From JBKPNX01 sp046732855 (GTDB lineage: Bacteria; Pseudomonadota; Alphaproteobacteria; Geminicoccales; Geminicoccaceae): a stretch of DNA of 36,725 nt. The notes beneath the pieces are model-generated. The model saw nothing but the letters and a program-made list of their open reading frames with translations, had not been told where the DNA came from and ran no database searches. A program made the position numbers and the translations under genes. The stretch is taken from NCBI GenBank assembly GCA_046732855.1, contig JBKPNX010000215.1:1-36725 (forward strand). Reading direction: 5' to 3'. Shown here in pieces: positions 1-8,282 of this stretch; within the stretch, counting starts at the first letter, position 1; the number at the start of each line of letters is the position of its first letter.

Positions 1-135
1 CGGCTTTGCGCCGGGCACCACGCTCGCATCGAACCGCGCTGGCGGGCGCTGCACCGCTGCCTGACCCATGGGGAGACTCGTAACAGACGACCATCCTTCC
101 GTGAACATCACGGGACGTGGGCCGGATCCGGCAAG

Positions 136-408
136 CTAGCCCATCAGACAGACGACCACGCCTGTGCCGGTCGCGGGGGGCGTGGCGGGTGGCGCGCTAG
201 CCACGAGCGCAGGCAGCTCGTTCCCTGGGCGCAGGAAGCCGAACGGATCGGCATTCCACCGGCGAATCATGGCTGGGGTCCAGGACGCAGCGAAGCACGC
301 GATCAGCGCGATGTCGCCGTTGAAGTCCTGGTTGGTGGAGAAGCCCCAGCCCCAGCGGTAGATGCCGAACAAGGCGCTGGTGCTGTCGCCGCCGACCGCA
401 CAAGCGGA
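136..408 (-). pseudogene. 3' end of a LamG-domain (concanavalin A-like) phage protein, copy 1
   Basis: Only the C-terminal part of a LamG/jelly-roll domain remains. The peptide has the FNGDIALIACF strand, followed by a helix and the NADPFGFLR motif that usually closes such domains in phage tail-region proteins, then a Pro/Ala/Thr-rich tail ending CLMG and a stop. No start or upstream lectin sheet was found. A diverged second copy lies at about 15055-15245 in the same orientation, so both probably derive from related prophage late regions. The LamG assignment rests on motif pattern only; the phage origin is an inference from the other tail genes on the same strand. Confidence 0.6.
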
Positions 409-515
409 CGGCGTCGGCCGGTGAAATATCAACCAGGACGCAAGAAGCAGCGCTGCATAGCGATGAGGTCCGGATCGCCCGCCCGATGCGTAGCAGTTGC
501 GGTCCACCACGAGAC

Positions 516-760
516 TTACACGCCGCTGACGAATGCGACCGTTGCGCCGGTGGCGGCGTCAGAATGGGGGCCTCTGTGCACCACGCGCTCGATCTCCCGC
601 GGCCGACGCCCATGTCCCAGAGCAGCCGGTCGCCGCACGCCATCAGGCGCCTCATCGCGTGCCGGGCGCGGTATCTCCGGATTGCCACCGCATCGACGCG
701 CGTGATGCGCACAGCCAAGGGTACCCAACTTTGGGAGCCGTAGCGTACCGCCGGGGATCG
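516..760 (-). pseudogene. DUF1127 protein, frameshifted
   Basis: The minus strand encodes RRYRARHAMRRLMACGDRLL followed by WDMGVGR, the arginine-rich helix and D-R-L-L-x-D-x-G signature of DUF1127. Near position 600 the frame must shift by one base to continue as REIERVVHRGPHSD, the expected end of the domain, before the stop at 516. The start is not clear; GTG near 688 or a codon further upstream are candidates. DUF1127 proteins are short, basic, often stress- or phosphate-related regulators. This is the fourth DUF1127 locus in the window and the only one with a broken frame. A sequencing indel is possible. Confidence 0.6.
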
Positions 761-958
761 CAAGGATAGGGGCGTGTGGGAGTAATGATCGGCGGAAACA
801 TAATTCCTCCTCCGGGCACACAGTCGCGCCGGCAGGCTCGGCGTGGTCGTCGCAGGGACCCTTACCGAGATCTCGGAGCGGCAGGCTTCAGGGCGCGGAG
901 GCGGCTCTCGCCCGCGGGTCGAGCACCTCCGGTGCTGCCTCGGCGCCTTGCACGACAA

Positions 959-972
959 GACCAATATTGGTC
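959..972. promoter_or_regulatory. Perfect 14-bp palindrome GACCAATATTGGTC
   Basis: A perfect AT-cored palindrome in the otherwise gene-poor stretch 761-1217, about 250 bases ahead of the PadR gene. Such a dyad could be an operator for a dimeric regulator. I see no gene start close enough to assign it. Apart from this and the weaker dyad near 1180, I saw nothing supportable between 761 and 1217. Confidence 0.3.
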
Positions 973-1165
973 GAACATGTCGCGATGATTTCTGCTCGCG
1001 GCGAAAATGGTTTCAGCGTTTCGGTATTACTACTATGCGATAGGAGCTGGGCAGATACAGCCGCCCGATATCAGGTGGTCCCGACCGCCCGCCGATCCGC
1101 TTGTCTGAGTTCGACGCTTAGCTGCCCACGGTATGCGGCTGCGACAACCTGTCCTCCGACCTCAA

Positions 1166-1193
1166 TATCGAATTGTAATATAACTATCCGATA
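1166..1193 (+). promoter_or_regulatory. AT-rich leader with TATCG...CGATA dyad before the PadR gene
   Basis: An AT-rich island in a GC-rich region contains TATCG and CGATA as inverted arms around TAATATAA-like sequence. A strong ribosome binding site, GGGAGGAG, follows at about 1198-1205, before the ATG at 1218. PadR regulators typically bind dyads in their own promoter, so this is the best candidate for the autoregulatory operator of the efflux operon. The arms are short, so the call is tentative. Confidence 0.3.
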
Positions 1194-1217
1194 CATTGGG
1201 AGGAGTACAGCGTCACC

Positions 1218-1883
1218 ATGGATGTCAAGACCCTTTGCCTCGGGGTGCTGACCGAGGGCAACAAGAGCGGCTATGAGATCAAGCGCTGCTTCGAAGAGGC
1301 GTTCAGCCACTTCTTCGTCGCGGGCTTCGGCTCGATCTATCCGGCGCTGGCCGAGCTCAGTCGGTCTGGCTCAGTGACCTGCAAGAGCGTGGAGCAGGAG
1401 GGGCGCCCGGACAAGAAGGTGTACAGCCTGACCCCGGCGGGCAAGCGGATGCTGATCGACGAGCTGTTGATCACGTCACCGCGGCATAAGGTGCGCTCCG
1501 AGTTCCTGGTCCTGATGTACTTCGCCCATCTCCTGCCGCCGACGCGGCTGGCCGCGATCATCGACGAACGGATCGCACAATGGGAACTGACGGTGGCCGA
1601 GATCGACGCCTGCCCCGCGTCGGACGGTGTCCATACGAGCCCGGGCATGCGGTTTGCCAGGGGCTACGGGCGGGCGGTGATCGGCGCGGCGCTGGCCTAC
1701 GTGCGGGCGAACAAGGCCCGACTTGTCGAGGAGTTGACGGCGGCGGTCGGCCCGGAGCGCGTGGCAGAAGCGGGGGCTGAAACTGCTCCCGAAGAGCAGA
1801 TCATCCGCGCACGACCTCGCGCGAAGCGTCGACCGGCGGGTGGTCGAAATGAGATCCATATCACCCCCGATACTGGCGCGTGA
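1218..1883 (+). CDS. PadR-family transcriptional regulator
   Basis: The 221-residue protein begins directly with a PadR winged helix: LCLGVLTEGNKSGYEIKR (about residues 5-22), then the SIYPALAEL recognition region, and a wing with GRPDKKVYSLTPAGKRML. A helical C-terminal dimerisation domain follows (about 85-180), and the tail is basic and low in complexity. PadR proteins repress neighbouring genes until a small, often toxic, ligand binds. Only 37 bases separate it from the membrane fusion protein gene, so it very likely controls the RND efflux operon downstream. The start is well supported by the GGGAGGAG site upstream. Confidence 0.88.
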   Translation: MDVKTLCLGVLTEGNKSGYEIKRCFEEAFSHFFVAGFGSIYPALAELSRSGSVTCKSVEQEGRPDKKVYSLTPAGKRMLIDELLITSPRHKVRSEFLVLMYFAHLLPPTRLAAIIDERIAQWELTVAEIDACPASDGVHTSPGMRFARGYGRAVIGAALAYVRANKARLVEELTAAVGPERVAEAGAETAPEEQIIRARPRAKRRPAGGRNEIHITPDTGA

Positions 1884-1920
1884 TCGCGACGCGGGGATCT
1901 CCAAGTCGGTAGGGAATTGA

Positions 1921-3033
1921 ATGGCGAGGCAGGGTTTAGCGTGGGTCGCCGTGCTGCTGGCGATCGGCGGGACGGCAGGCGGGCTCGGCTACTACAAGTA
2001 TGCCGAGATCAGCGCCGCGATCGCTGCCGCCAAAGCATTCCCGGAGCCGCGGGAATCGGTCGAGGCGGTACGGGTGCGCAGCGGCGAGTGGGCGGCGTCG
2101 ACCCGAGCGGTCGGGACCGTCGTCGCGTTGCGCCAAGTGGAACTCCGGAACGAACTTGCGGGCACCGTGGTCGAGAAGGGCTTCGCCTCCGGAGATATCG
2201 TCGAAGAAGGGCAAATGCTGGTTCGTCTCGATACCAGTCAGGAGCGCGCCGCCCTTGCGGCTGCGCAGGCGGAAGCGCGACTGGCGCAAGTTGTTTTCGA
2301 CCGACGCGATCGGTTGCGTTCGAGCGACGCTGTCTCAGCGCTGGATCTCGATCGAGCGCGCGAGGAGCTGGCCGCCGCGACCGCTCGCGTAGCGAGCCTC
2401 GAGGCCGGCATCGCAAAGAAGACGCTGATGGCGCCGTTTCGCGCACGGGTCGGGCTGACCGATCTCCAACCGGGCGCCTATCTCGACGACGGCACGAGGG
2501 TCGCGATGCTCGAGGGCGTCGATGACGACGCCTTCGTCGATTTCTCCTTGCCACAGGACATGGCAGCGGCGATCCGGCCCGGCGTGTCGGTCAGCCTGGG
2601 CGGCGCGCAGATTCCGGGCAGCAGCGTCTCCGTCGAGATTGTCGCCGAGGATGCCAGCATCGATGCCACCAATCGAGCCGTGCGCTTTCGTGCGATCGCA
2701 AAGGGACTCGGCGAGATCCTGCGCCCTGGCGCCTTCGTTGACGTCGTTGCGGTCGTCGCCCCGCCGCGGCCGGCCCTCCTGGTACCGCTGACGGCCGTGC
2801 GGCGCGCCCCCTATGGCGAGCATGTCTTTGTTCTCGTGAAGGAGGAAGGCGAGTCACGCGCCCGCCAGCGCGTCGTGCAGACGGGAGGCGTCCAGGGCAC
2901 CGACATCGTGGTCACCGACGGGCTCGCCGAGGGCGAGCTGATCGCTGGGGCGGGCTCGTTCAAGCTGCGGGAGGGACTGCTAGTCCAGATGATCGAGCCA
3001 CCCGACGGCAGCGAGCCCACCCGGGTCAACTGA
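1921..3033 (+). CDS. RND efflux periplasmic adaptor (membrane fusion protein)
   Basis: The 370-residue protein has an N-terminal membrane anchor (about residues 7-25, no lipobox Cys), a barrel-sandwich/lipoyl half-motif (ELRNELAGTVVEKGFASGD), an alpha-hairpin of heptad-like residues (about 105-165), the second lipoyl half (KKTLMAPFRARVGLTDLQPG) and beta-barrel and membrane-proximal domains, as in the AcrA/MexA/HlyD_D23 family. It would link the inner-membrane pump encoded next to an outer-membrane channel. No TolC-like gene is in the window, so the channel must be encoded elsewhere. The next gene starts 16 bases downstream, indicating one transcript. Confidence 0.9.
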   Translation: MARQGLAWVAVLLAIGGTAGGLGYYKYAEISAAIAAAKAFPEPRESVEAVRVRSGEWAASTRAVGTVVALRQVELRNELAGTVVEKGFASGDIVEEGQMLVRLDTSQERAALAAAQAEARLAQVVFDRRDRLRSSDAVSALDLDRAREELAAATARVASLEAGIAKKTLMAPFRARVGLTDLQPGAYLDDGTRVAMLEGVDDDAFVDFSLPQDMAAAIRPGVSVSLGGAQIPGSSVSVEIVAEDASIDATNRAVRFRAIAKGLGEILRPGAFVDVVAVVAPPRPALLVPLTAVRRAPYGEHVFVLVKEEGESRARQRVVQTGGVQGTDIVVTDGLAEGELIAGAGSFKLREGLLVQMIEPPDGSEPTRVN

Positions 3034-3049
3034 GGCGAGGTCAGCCCAC

Positions 3050-6000
3050 ATGCGGGCGATGGACGTCTTCGTCCGGCGACCGGTCATCGCAATCGTCGTC
3101 AATCTTGCATTGGTGCTGGTCGGCTTGCGCGCGATCACGGAGTTGCCGATCCAGCAGTTCCCGCGGATCGAGAGTTCGTCGGTCATCATTACCACGGCCT
3201 ATGTCGGCGCCTCGGCCGAAGGCATCCGTGGGTTCGTAACCACGCCCATCGAGCGCGCCGTTTCGTCGATCTCGGGCGTCGACTATGTGGAATCGACCAG
3301 CGTCGCCGGGCTGAGCACTGTCACGATCCGCCTGAAGCTGAACCATTCCAGCACGGTCGCTTTGGCCGAAGTCGGCAACCGGCTGGATCAGATCCAGAGC
3401 GAACTGCCGGAAGAGGCGGAATCGCCTGTGGTCGAGGTGCAGCGCGCTGACCGCCCCTACGCGACCTTCTACGTCAGCGTGACGTCGGATAGCATGACGC
3501 CGCCGCAGCTTACCGACTACCTGTCGCGCCAAATTCAGCCGCGCCTCAGCACCTTGCCGGACGTCCAGCGGGTCGGCCTCGAGGGCGCGCGACCCCAGGC
3601 GATGCGGATCTGGCTGGACGCTGAACGGCTGGCGGCGTTCGGGATTGCCCCCGAGGAGGTCGAGCGCGCCCTCGCCCGAAACAACTTCATGGCCGCGATC
3701 GGTCAAGCCAAGGGCGGCGCGGTTCAAGTCGATCTCCTCGCCAATACCGACCTGAGCAGCGTCGAGGAGTTTGAGCGCCTGATCGTCCGTGAGGACGCGG
3801 GCCAGATCATTCGCATCGCCGACATCGGCAAGGTCGAACTGGGCTCGGAGGAGCCGAGCGCCAACGTCCGCCACAACGGCAAGGACGCCGTGTATCTCTC
3901 GGTCTGGCCGCTGCCGGGCGCCAACGAGATCGCCGTTGCCCGCGCGCTCAGGGTCGAGCTGGTGCAGATCGCCCACGACCTGCCGCCGGGCACCGAGATC
4001 AGTCTCGCCTATGATGGCACGGTCTATATGGAGAACGCGCTCAAGGAGATCGCCACGACGCTCTCCGAAACGATCATGATCGTCGGACTGATCGTGTTCC
4101 TCTTCCTCGGGTCGTTGCGTACGGCGCTAGTGCCGCTGGTCGCGATCCCGATCTCGCTGATCGGAGCGACCACTGCGATGCTGGCGCTGGGCTTCTCGCT
4201 CAACCTCCTGACCATACTTGCAATCGTCCTTGCGGTCGGGCTGGTGGTCGACGACGCGATCGTCGTGGTCGAGAACGTTGCCCGCTACATGCGCGAAGGG
4301 ATGGGCCGCGTCGAGGCGGCGCTGACCAGCTCACGCCAGCTGTTCGCCCCGATCGTCGCGATGACCATCACTCTGGCCGCGGTCTACGCCCCGATCGGGT
4401 TTCTCTCCGGCCTGACGGGCGTCTTGTTCAAGGAATTCGTCTTCACCCTGGCGATCGCCGTCATCATGTCGGGCATCGTCGCGGTCACGCTGTCGCCGAT
4501 CATGAGCGCCTACATGGCCCCTGAGAGCGGGCGCGAAGGCCGCTTCACCCGCATGGTCGGTCGCGTCTTCGATCGGCTCCGCGACGGCTACGGCGTCCTC
4601 CTCGATGGCGTCCTCCGGTTCCGCACCCAAGTTCTCGCGTTCGGCGCCTTCATCTGTGTCCTCGCGGTGCCGCTCTACATGTTCTCGGGCAAGGAACTGG
4701 CGCCGGTCGAGGATGAGGGGATCGTGTTCCTCTTGGTGACATCGGCGCCGGATGCGACACTCGCCTACACCGCCGGCCATATGGACAAGGTCTACGAGAC
4801 CGGGCGGGCGCTGCCCGAGTTCCAGGCGATGTTCGAGGTCGTGTTCCCGTCGAACGGTTTTGGCGGCTATCTCCTGAAGAACTGGCACGACCGGAAGCGA
4901 ACGTCGCACGAGATCCAGCCCGAGGTGTTCGGCGCGTTGTCGCAGATCCCGGAATTGAAGATCTTTGCGGCGTTGCCGCCCGCGTTGCCCGGCGCGGGCA
5001 ACTACGATGTCGAGTTGGTCATCAAGGGGACCGGCACGGCCGAGGAAGTGGCGGGCTATGCCGGACAACTGGTCGGCGCTGCCTTCGCCAGCGGCAAGTT
5101 CATGTTTGCCGACACCGATCTCAAGGTCGACCTGCCCCAGGTTCGGCTTTCGATCGATCGCGAACGAGTGGCCGATCTCGGGCTCGACCTCGCCGAGGTT
5201 GGCCGGCAGCTGGGAATCCTGCTCGCCGGCGACTACGTCAATCGATTCACGATGGATGGGCGCACCTACAAGGTGATCCCGCAGGTCGGGCGCGATGCCC
5301 GCGAGGTCGCCACACAGCTTCTCGACTTCAAGATTCAGACCCGCGATGGCACGCAGGTGCCGTTCTCCGCGGTCGCCCGGCTCGAGACCTCGGCCGCGCC
5401 ACGTACCCTGGCGCGCTTCCAGCAGGCCGACAGTTTCCGCGTTTATGGCGGGGTTGTGCCCGGCGTGACCAAAGCCGAGGGACTCGCAACGCTGGAAGCA
5501 GCGGCGCGCGCGATCCTTCCCGCCGGCTACAGTATCGACTACGCGGGCGAATCCCGACAGATCCGGCAAGAGGGGACCACCCTCGTCAGCACGCTGGCCT
5601 TCGCCGTCGTCATGATCTACCTCGTGCTGGCTGCTCAGTTCGGCAGCTTCCGCGATCCGCTCGTGGTCCTCCTCGGCTCGGTGCCGCTGGCCCTTTCGGG
5701 CGCGCTGGCGTTCACGTTTCTCGGCGTGACCACGATCAACATCTACAGTCAGATCGGCCTGATCACCCTGGTCGGCCTGATCGCGAAGAACGGCATTCTG
5801 ATCGTCGAGTTCGCCAACCGGCTTCAGGAGCAGCACCGCTCGAAGATCGCGGCGATCCGGGAGGCATCGCTGACGCGCCTGCGCCCGGTGCTGATGACTA
5901 CGGCCGCGACGGTTTTCGGGCATATGCCTTTGGTATTCGTGACCGGGGCCGGGGCTGAGGCGCGCAACAGCATTGGCATCATGCTGGTGACCGGAATGAC

Positions 6001-6157
6001 GATTGGTACCCTGTTCACTCTCTTCATCCTCCCTGCGGTGTACATGCTGTTCGCGGCCGATCACCGGCCCGAGAGGACCCGAGACTCAGACGAAGAGCGG
6101 CTCGAGGCCGCGACCGTGACACGCCTGCGCCGCCCGGCTGCGGCGCCGGTACGCTAA
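3050..6157 (+). CDS. RND multidrug efflux permease (AcrB/MexB-like, HAE-1 type)
   Basis: At 1035 residues this is full length for the family. It starts with the short cytoplasmic segment MDVFVRRPV and TM1, then a large periplasmic loop, TM2-6, a central loop, a second periplasmic loop and TM8-12. TM4 carries the proton-relay pair in GLVVDDAIVVVENV (D401, D402). Family signatures such as GLIAKNGILIVEFAN near the C-terminus are intact. It is a trimeric proton antiporter of the inner membrane that exports amphiphilic compounds with the adaptor encoded just upstream. No frame break was found. Substrate range cannot be told from sequence; PadR control suggests a response to aromatic or other toxic small molecules. 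Confidence 0.93.
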   Translation: MRAMDVFVRRPVIAIVVNLALVLVGLRAITELPIQQFPRIESSSVIITTAYVGASAEGIRGFVTTPIERAVSSISGVDYVESTSVAGLSTVTIRLKLNHSSTVALAEVGNRLDQIQSELPEEAESPVVEVQRADRPYATFYVSVTSDSMTPPQLTDYLSRQIQPRLSTLPDVQRVGLEGARPQAMRIWLDAERLAAFGIAPEEVERALARNNFMAAIGQAKGGAVQVDLLANTDLSSVEEFERLIVREDAGQIIRIADIGKVELGSEEPSANVRHNGKDAVYLSVWPLPGANEIAVARALRVELVQIAHDLPPGTEISLAYDGTVYMENALKEIATTLSETIMIVGLIVFLFLGSLRTALVPLVAIPISLIGATTAMLALGFSLNLLTILAIVLAVGLVVDDAIVVVENVARYMREGMGRVEAALTSSRQLFAPIVAMTITLAAVYAPIGFLSGLTGVLFKEFVFTLAIAVIMSGIVAVTLSPIMSAYMAPESGREGRFTRMVGRVFDRLRDGYGVLLDGVLRFRTQVLAFGAFICVLAVPLYMFSGKELAPVEDEGIVFLLVTSAPDATLAYTAGHMDKVYETGRALPEFQAMFEVVFPSNGFGGYLLKNWHDRKRTSHEIQPEVFGALSQIPELKIFAALPPALPGAGNYDVELVIKGTGTAEEVAGYAGQLVGAAFASGKFMFADTDLKVDLPQVRLSIDRERVADLGLDLAEVGRQLGILLAGDYVNRFTMDGRTYKVIPQVGRDAREVATQLLDFKIQTRDGTQVPFSAVARLETSAAPRTLARFQQADSFRVYGGVVPGVTKAEGLATLEAAARAILPAGYSIDYAGESRQIRQEGTTLVSTLAFAVVMIYLVLAAQFGSFRDPLVVLLGSVPLALSGALAFTFLGVTTINIYSQIGLITLVGLIAKNGILIVEFANRLQEQHRSKIAAIREASLTRLRPVLMTTAATVFGHMPLVFVTGAGAEARNSIGIMLVTGMTIGTLFTLFILPAVYMLFAADHRPERTRDSDEERLEAATVTRLRRPAAAPVR

Positions 6158-6170
6158 TTTGTGGTCAGCC

Positions 6171-6539
6171 TCATACCGGGCATCTCCACCGCGGGGGTTT
6201 GTCCCTTCGCTCCCCGACATCGGGGCGGGTGCTCGCACCATCTAGGCGAACTTCGACCGCCTCTCCTAGGGGACCAAAGCAATTGCGGCCGTCGACTCGT
6301 GATGGCACCGCCGGAAAGGCTGGGCCGCCGTACTCAACCGGGTACCGCGCCCCGTTCACCTGGATCTCTTTTCCCCCGTGTCGTGGTTGACGCGGGACGC
6401 GACGGGATGGCAGTCGCGCTCATTGCAAGGGCATTCCGCTCGGGGACCGCAGCCCCGCGCACCACTCATGGGATTCTGCGGGTAGCGCCGATGCCGCGGT
6501 CGCGACAAGCACCACGATCAGAGCGACCAACGACCGCAT
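6171..6539 (-). pseudogene. Decayed small secreted Cys-rich protein (HEW-type), multiple frame breaks
   Basis: Starting at 6539 the minus strand encodes a clear signal peptide (MRSLVALIVVLVATAASA) followed by HEWCAGLRSPSGMP. The frame then ends, but with small shifts the next pieces read CNERDCHPVASRVNHDTGE, then EIQVNGARYPVEY, then PSRVDGRNCF and PPRWRCPV. Together these match in order the layout of a common family of small secreted proteins (HEW..., CCNxxDCRPV, E-I-x-V-x-G, a C-terminal RC). At least two indels separate the pieces, so no full product is made as written. The function of the family is unknown to me. It is convergent with the RND permease gene, just beyond its stop. Confidence 0.6.
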
Positions 6540-7173
6540 TTCCTGATTTCCCAAATGCGAGCACCAAGATCGGTGCGGGAGGGAAAACCCGCAGGTGCAC
6601 CATATGATTATGGCTCTGCCAACATTATTCGGCGCCCACTGGTTCCTCCGGGGAGCCCTTCGTCCGGTCAGGCTTTCTTGGGCGTGCTTCTCGCGCCTCT
6701 GGCCGGGGGCTTGGAAACTCTTCCGCCGCGGCCCGACGACTCTTTCGACACGCGTAGACACAGGCGACCGTGGAGCTCCGATCGCAAGCCCGACGATAAC
6801 CCCCGTGCCAAATGCTGTGCCCGTGAGCGCCGCCAAGACCAGGACCATGACTGCCCCCACATGAAGAAAACAGCGATTCTCAAATCGATCTCTCGAGTTC
6901 TACCGATCGACATGAGATCGCAACTCTGATGCTTCAAGCCCGTGGAGTCGCAAAATTGATACCTCCCAGACCTACCCTGTTGTTGCTGGCGTGGCCTGGT
7001 GCCGACGCTGTCGGTCGGCTCTTTTCACAAGCCCGGGCCTTGAGGGGGCGAGGGCTTACCCGGTTTGAGCAGAAGTGAGCGAGGACCATTGCTAGCATTT
7101 ATGAGAACGTATTTGACGGCCGGCTGGCCAGCGAAGAGGTTGTATCATCACCGGCGCGCGTGAGGCAGATGCG
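6540..7173. other. Gene-poor stretch; one doubtful small membrane ORF
   Basis: No firm gene was found. On the minus strand from 6860 a GTG-started frame begins with a hydrophobic helix (AVMVLVLAALTGTAFGTGVI, then VGLAIG) and continues with an arginine-rich tail. The helix looks real, but the tail runs into the signal peptide of the broken gene at 6539, so if it is a gene its end is unclear. The last 300 bases before nadQ hold no recognisable coding sequence. Confidence 0.3.
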
Positions 7174-8172
7174 GTGACACTGATTGCGGATACCGACGCG
7201 GCGACGGGCGCGAGTAACGTCACGGTTGATCTGACCGCGGCGATCGTTGCAGTGACCAAGGGGGACCCGCGCGTGCTGGTGGTCAGACCGCCGGGATCGC
7301 CCCTGGACTGGTTGCCGTCCGGCCCATTGCGCCCCGGCCACAGCACCCTGCAATCGGGCCTGCGCAGTTGGGTCGAGCGGCAGACCAGGCAGACGCTCGG
7401 GTATGTGGAGCAACTCTACACTTTTGGTGATCACAACCGGACCTTGACGAGCAGCGGCCCGGACGGGGGCGGCCGTGCCCTCTCGCTGGCCTATCTGGCC
7501 CTTGTCCAGGAAGCGCGGCCGGCAGGCGCCAGAGGCGCCGCATGGCGCAGCTGGTACGAATACTTTCCCTGGGAGGACTGGCGCGCCGGCGATCCCGCCG
7601 CCAGGCAGGGAATCGTCGACCGGGTGCTGGAATGGGCAAAGGCAGGCGGGACATTGGAGGAGCGGCGACTGCGTCGGGAGCGTGCATCCATTACCTTCGG
7701 CCTGTGCGAAGCTGCATGGGATGAAGAGCGGACCCTTGAACGCTATGAGCTACTGTACGAGGCAGGCCTGGTGCCGGAGGCCTGGCACGATAGTGAGGAA
7801 AGACCTCCAAGCGAGGTCCTGGCGGCGGCGGGCCGCTTGATGGCGGCTGACCACCGGCGTATCCTCGCCACTGCGATCGGCAGGCTGCGTGGCAAGATCA
7901 AGTATCGCCCGGTGCTGTTCGAGCTGATGCCGACCTCCTTCACCCTTCTGCAGTTGCAGAGGACAGCCGAGGCGCTCTCGGGCGTCAGGCTGCACAAGCA
8001 GAATTTTCGGCGCTTGGTCGAGCAGCAGCACCTCGTCGAGGAGACCGGCGAGGTCGATACCGAAACTGGCGGACGGCCGGCCAAACTGATGCGCTTTCGT
8101 AATGAGGTCAGGCTCGAGCGGCCAGCCCCGGGCGTACGTGTCAAGGCGACCCGCCGCGCCGGCTTGGTGTGA
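7174..8172 (+). CDS. nadQ: NadQ-type regulator of NAD biosynthesis (COG4111; Nudix-like plus winged helix)
   Basis: The 332-residue protein has an N-terminal Nudix-like part (about residues 10-160, with PPGSPLDWLPSGPL and GYVEQLYTFGD) and a C-terminal winged helix (about 235-320) ending in HKQNFRRLVEQQHLVEETGE and GGRPAKLMRF. This is the architecture of NrtR-like regulators that sense an NAD-related nucleotide; the COG4111 branch (NadQ) controls nadABC in alphaproteobacteria. It sits just upstream of nadA, and two similar palindromes lie between them. The start is GTG at 7174 with GAGGCAG upstream; an alternative nearby start cannot be excluded. The assignment rests on family pattern plus this context. 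Confidence 0.8.
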   Translation: MTLIADTDAATGASNVTVDLTAAIVAVTKGDPRVLVVRPPGSPLDWLPSGPLRPGHSTLQSGLRSWVERQTRQTLGYVEQLYTFGDHNRTLTSSGPDGGGRALSLAYLALVQEARPAGARGAAWRSWYEYFPWEDWRAGDPAARQGIVDRVLEWAKAGGTLEERRLRRERASITFGLCEAAWDEERTLERYELLYEAGLVPEAWHDSEERPPSEVLAAAGRLMAADHRRILATAIGRLRGKIKYRPVLFELMPTSFTLLQLQRTAEALSGVRLHKQNFRRLVEQQHLVEETGEVDTETGGRPAKLMRFRNEVRLERPAPGVRVKATRRAGLV

Positions 8173-8184
8173 GAACAAACCCGC

Positions 8185-8215
8185 TTGACGGCCTTATACT
8201 CGCAATTAGTATAAG
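8185..8215 (+). promoter_or_regulatory. Candidate nadA promoter overlapped by NadQ operator 1
   Basis: TTGACG at 8185-8190 resembles a -35 box, with an AT-rich -10 region about 16-17 bases later (TAGTAT near 8207-8212). Lying across the spacer and -10 is a perfect inverted repeat, CTTATACT-N7-AGTATAAG, at 8193-8215. A repressor bound here would block polymerase. The same pattern recurs at 8251-8273, which supports a specific NadQ site rather than chance. Confidence 0.6.
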
Positions 8216-8221
8216 ATCCCG

Positions 8222-8244
8222 CAGGGCAGAGCCCTGTCTTTTTT
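8222..8244 (+). terminator. Intrinsic terminator hairpin with T-run in the nadQ-nadA gap
   Basis: CAGGGC-AGA-GCCCTG (8222-8236) forms a 6-bp GC-rich stem with a 3-base loop, followed by TCTTTTTT. It would end nadQ transcripts. It also lies downstream of the TTGACG promoter, so transcripts starting there would have to pass it to reach nadA. It could therefore act as an attenuator, or the true nadA promoter may lie after it. Confidence 0.6.
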
Positions 8245-8250
8245 GCCGAC

Positions 8251-8273
8251 AAAATGCTCACTGCGAGCATAAG
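8251..8273 (+). promoter_or_regulatory. Candidate NadQ operator 2
   Basis: ATGCTC-N5-GAGCAT (8254-8270) is a perfect dyad. Aligned with the reverse complement of operator 1, 16 of 23 positions are identical, including a shared TGCGAG core and an ATAAG end. The two centres are about 58 bases apart. This copy ends just before the ribosome binding site of nadA, so it could also interfere with early elongation. Confidence 0.55.
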
Positions 8274-8282
8274 GGGGTCGAG

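Noticed and set aside
4331..6064. Long minus-strand frame opposite the RND permease gene
   Set aside because: Antisense shadow in GC-rich DNA; the composition is rich in Arg, Asp and His, with no domains.
8169..8282. Upstream start for nadA
   Set aside because: It would put both operators and a terminator hairpin in coding sequence; the extra residues do not fit the family.
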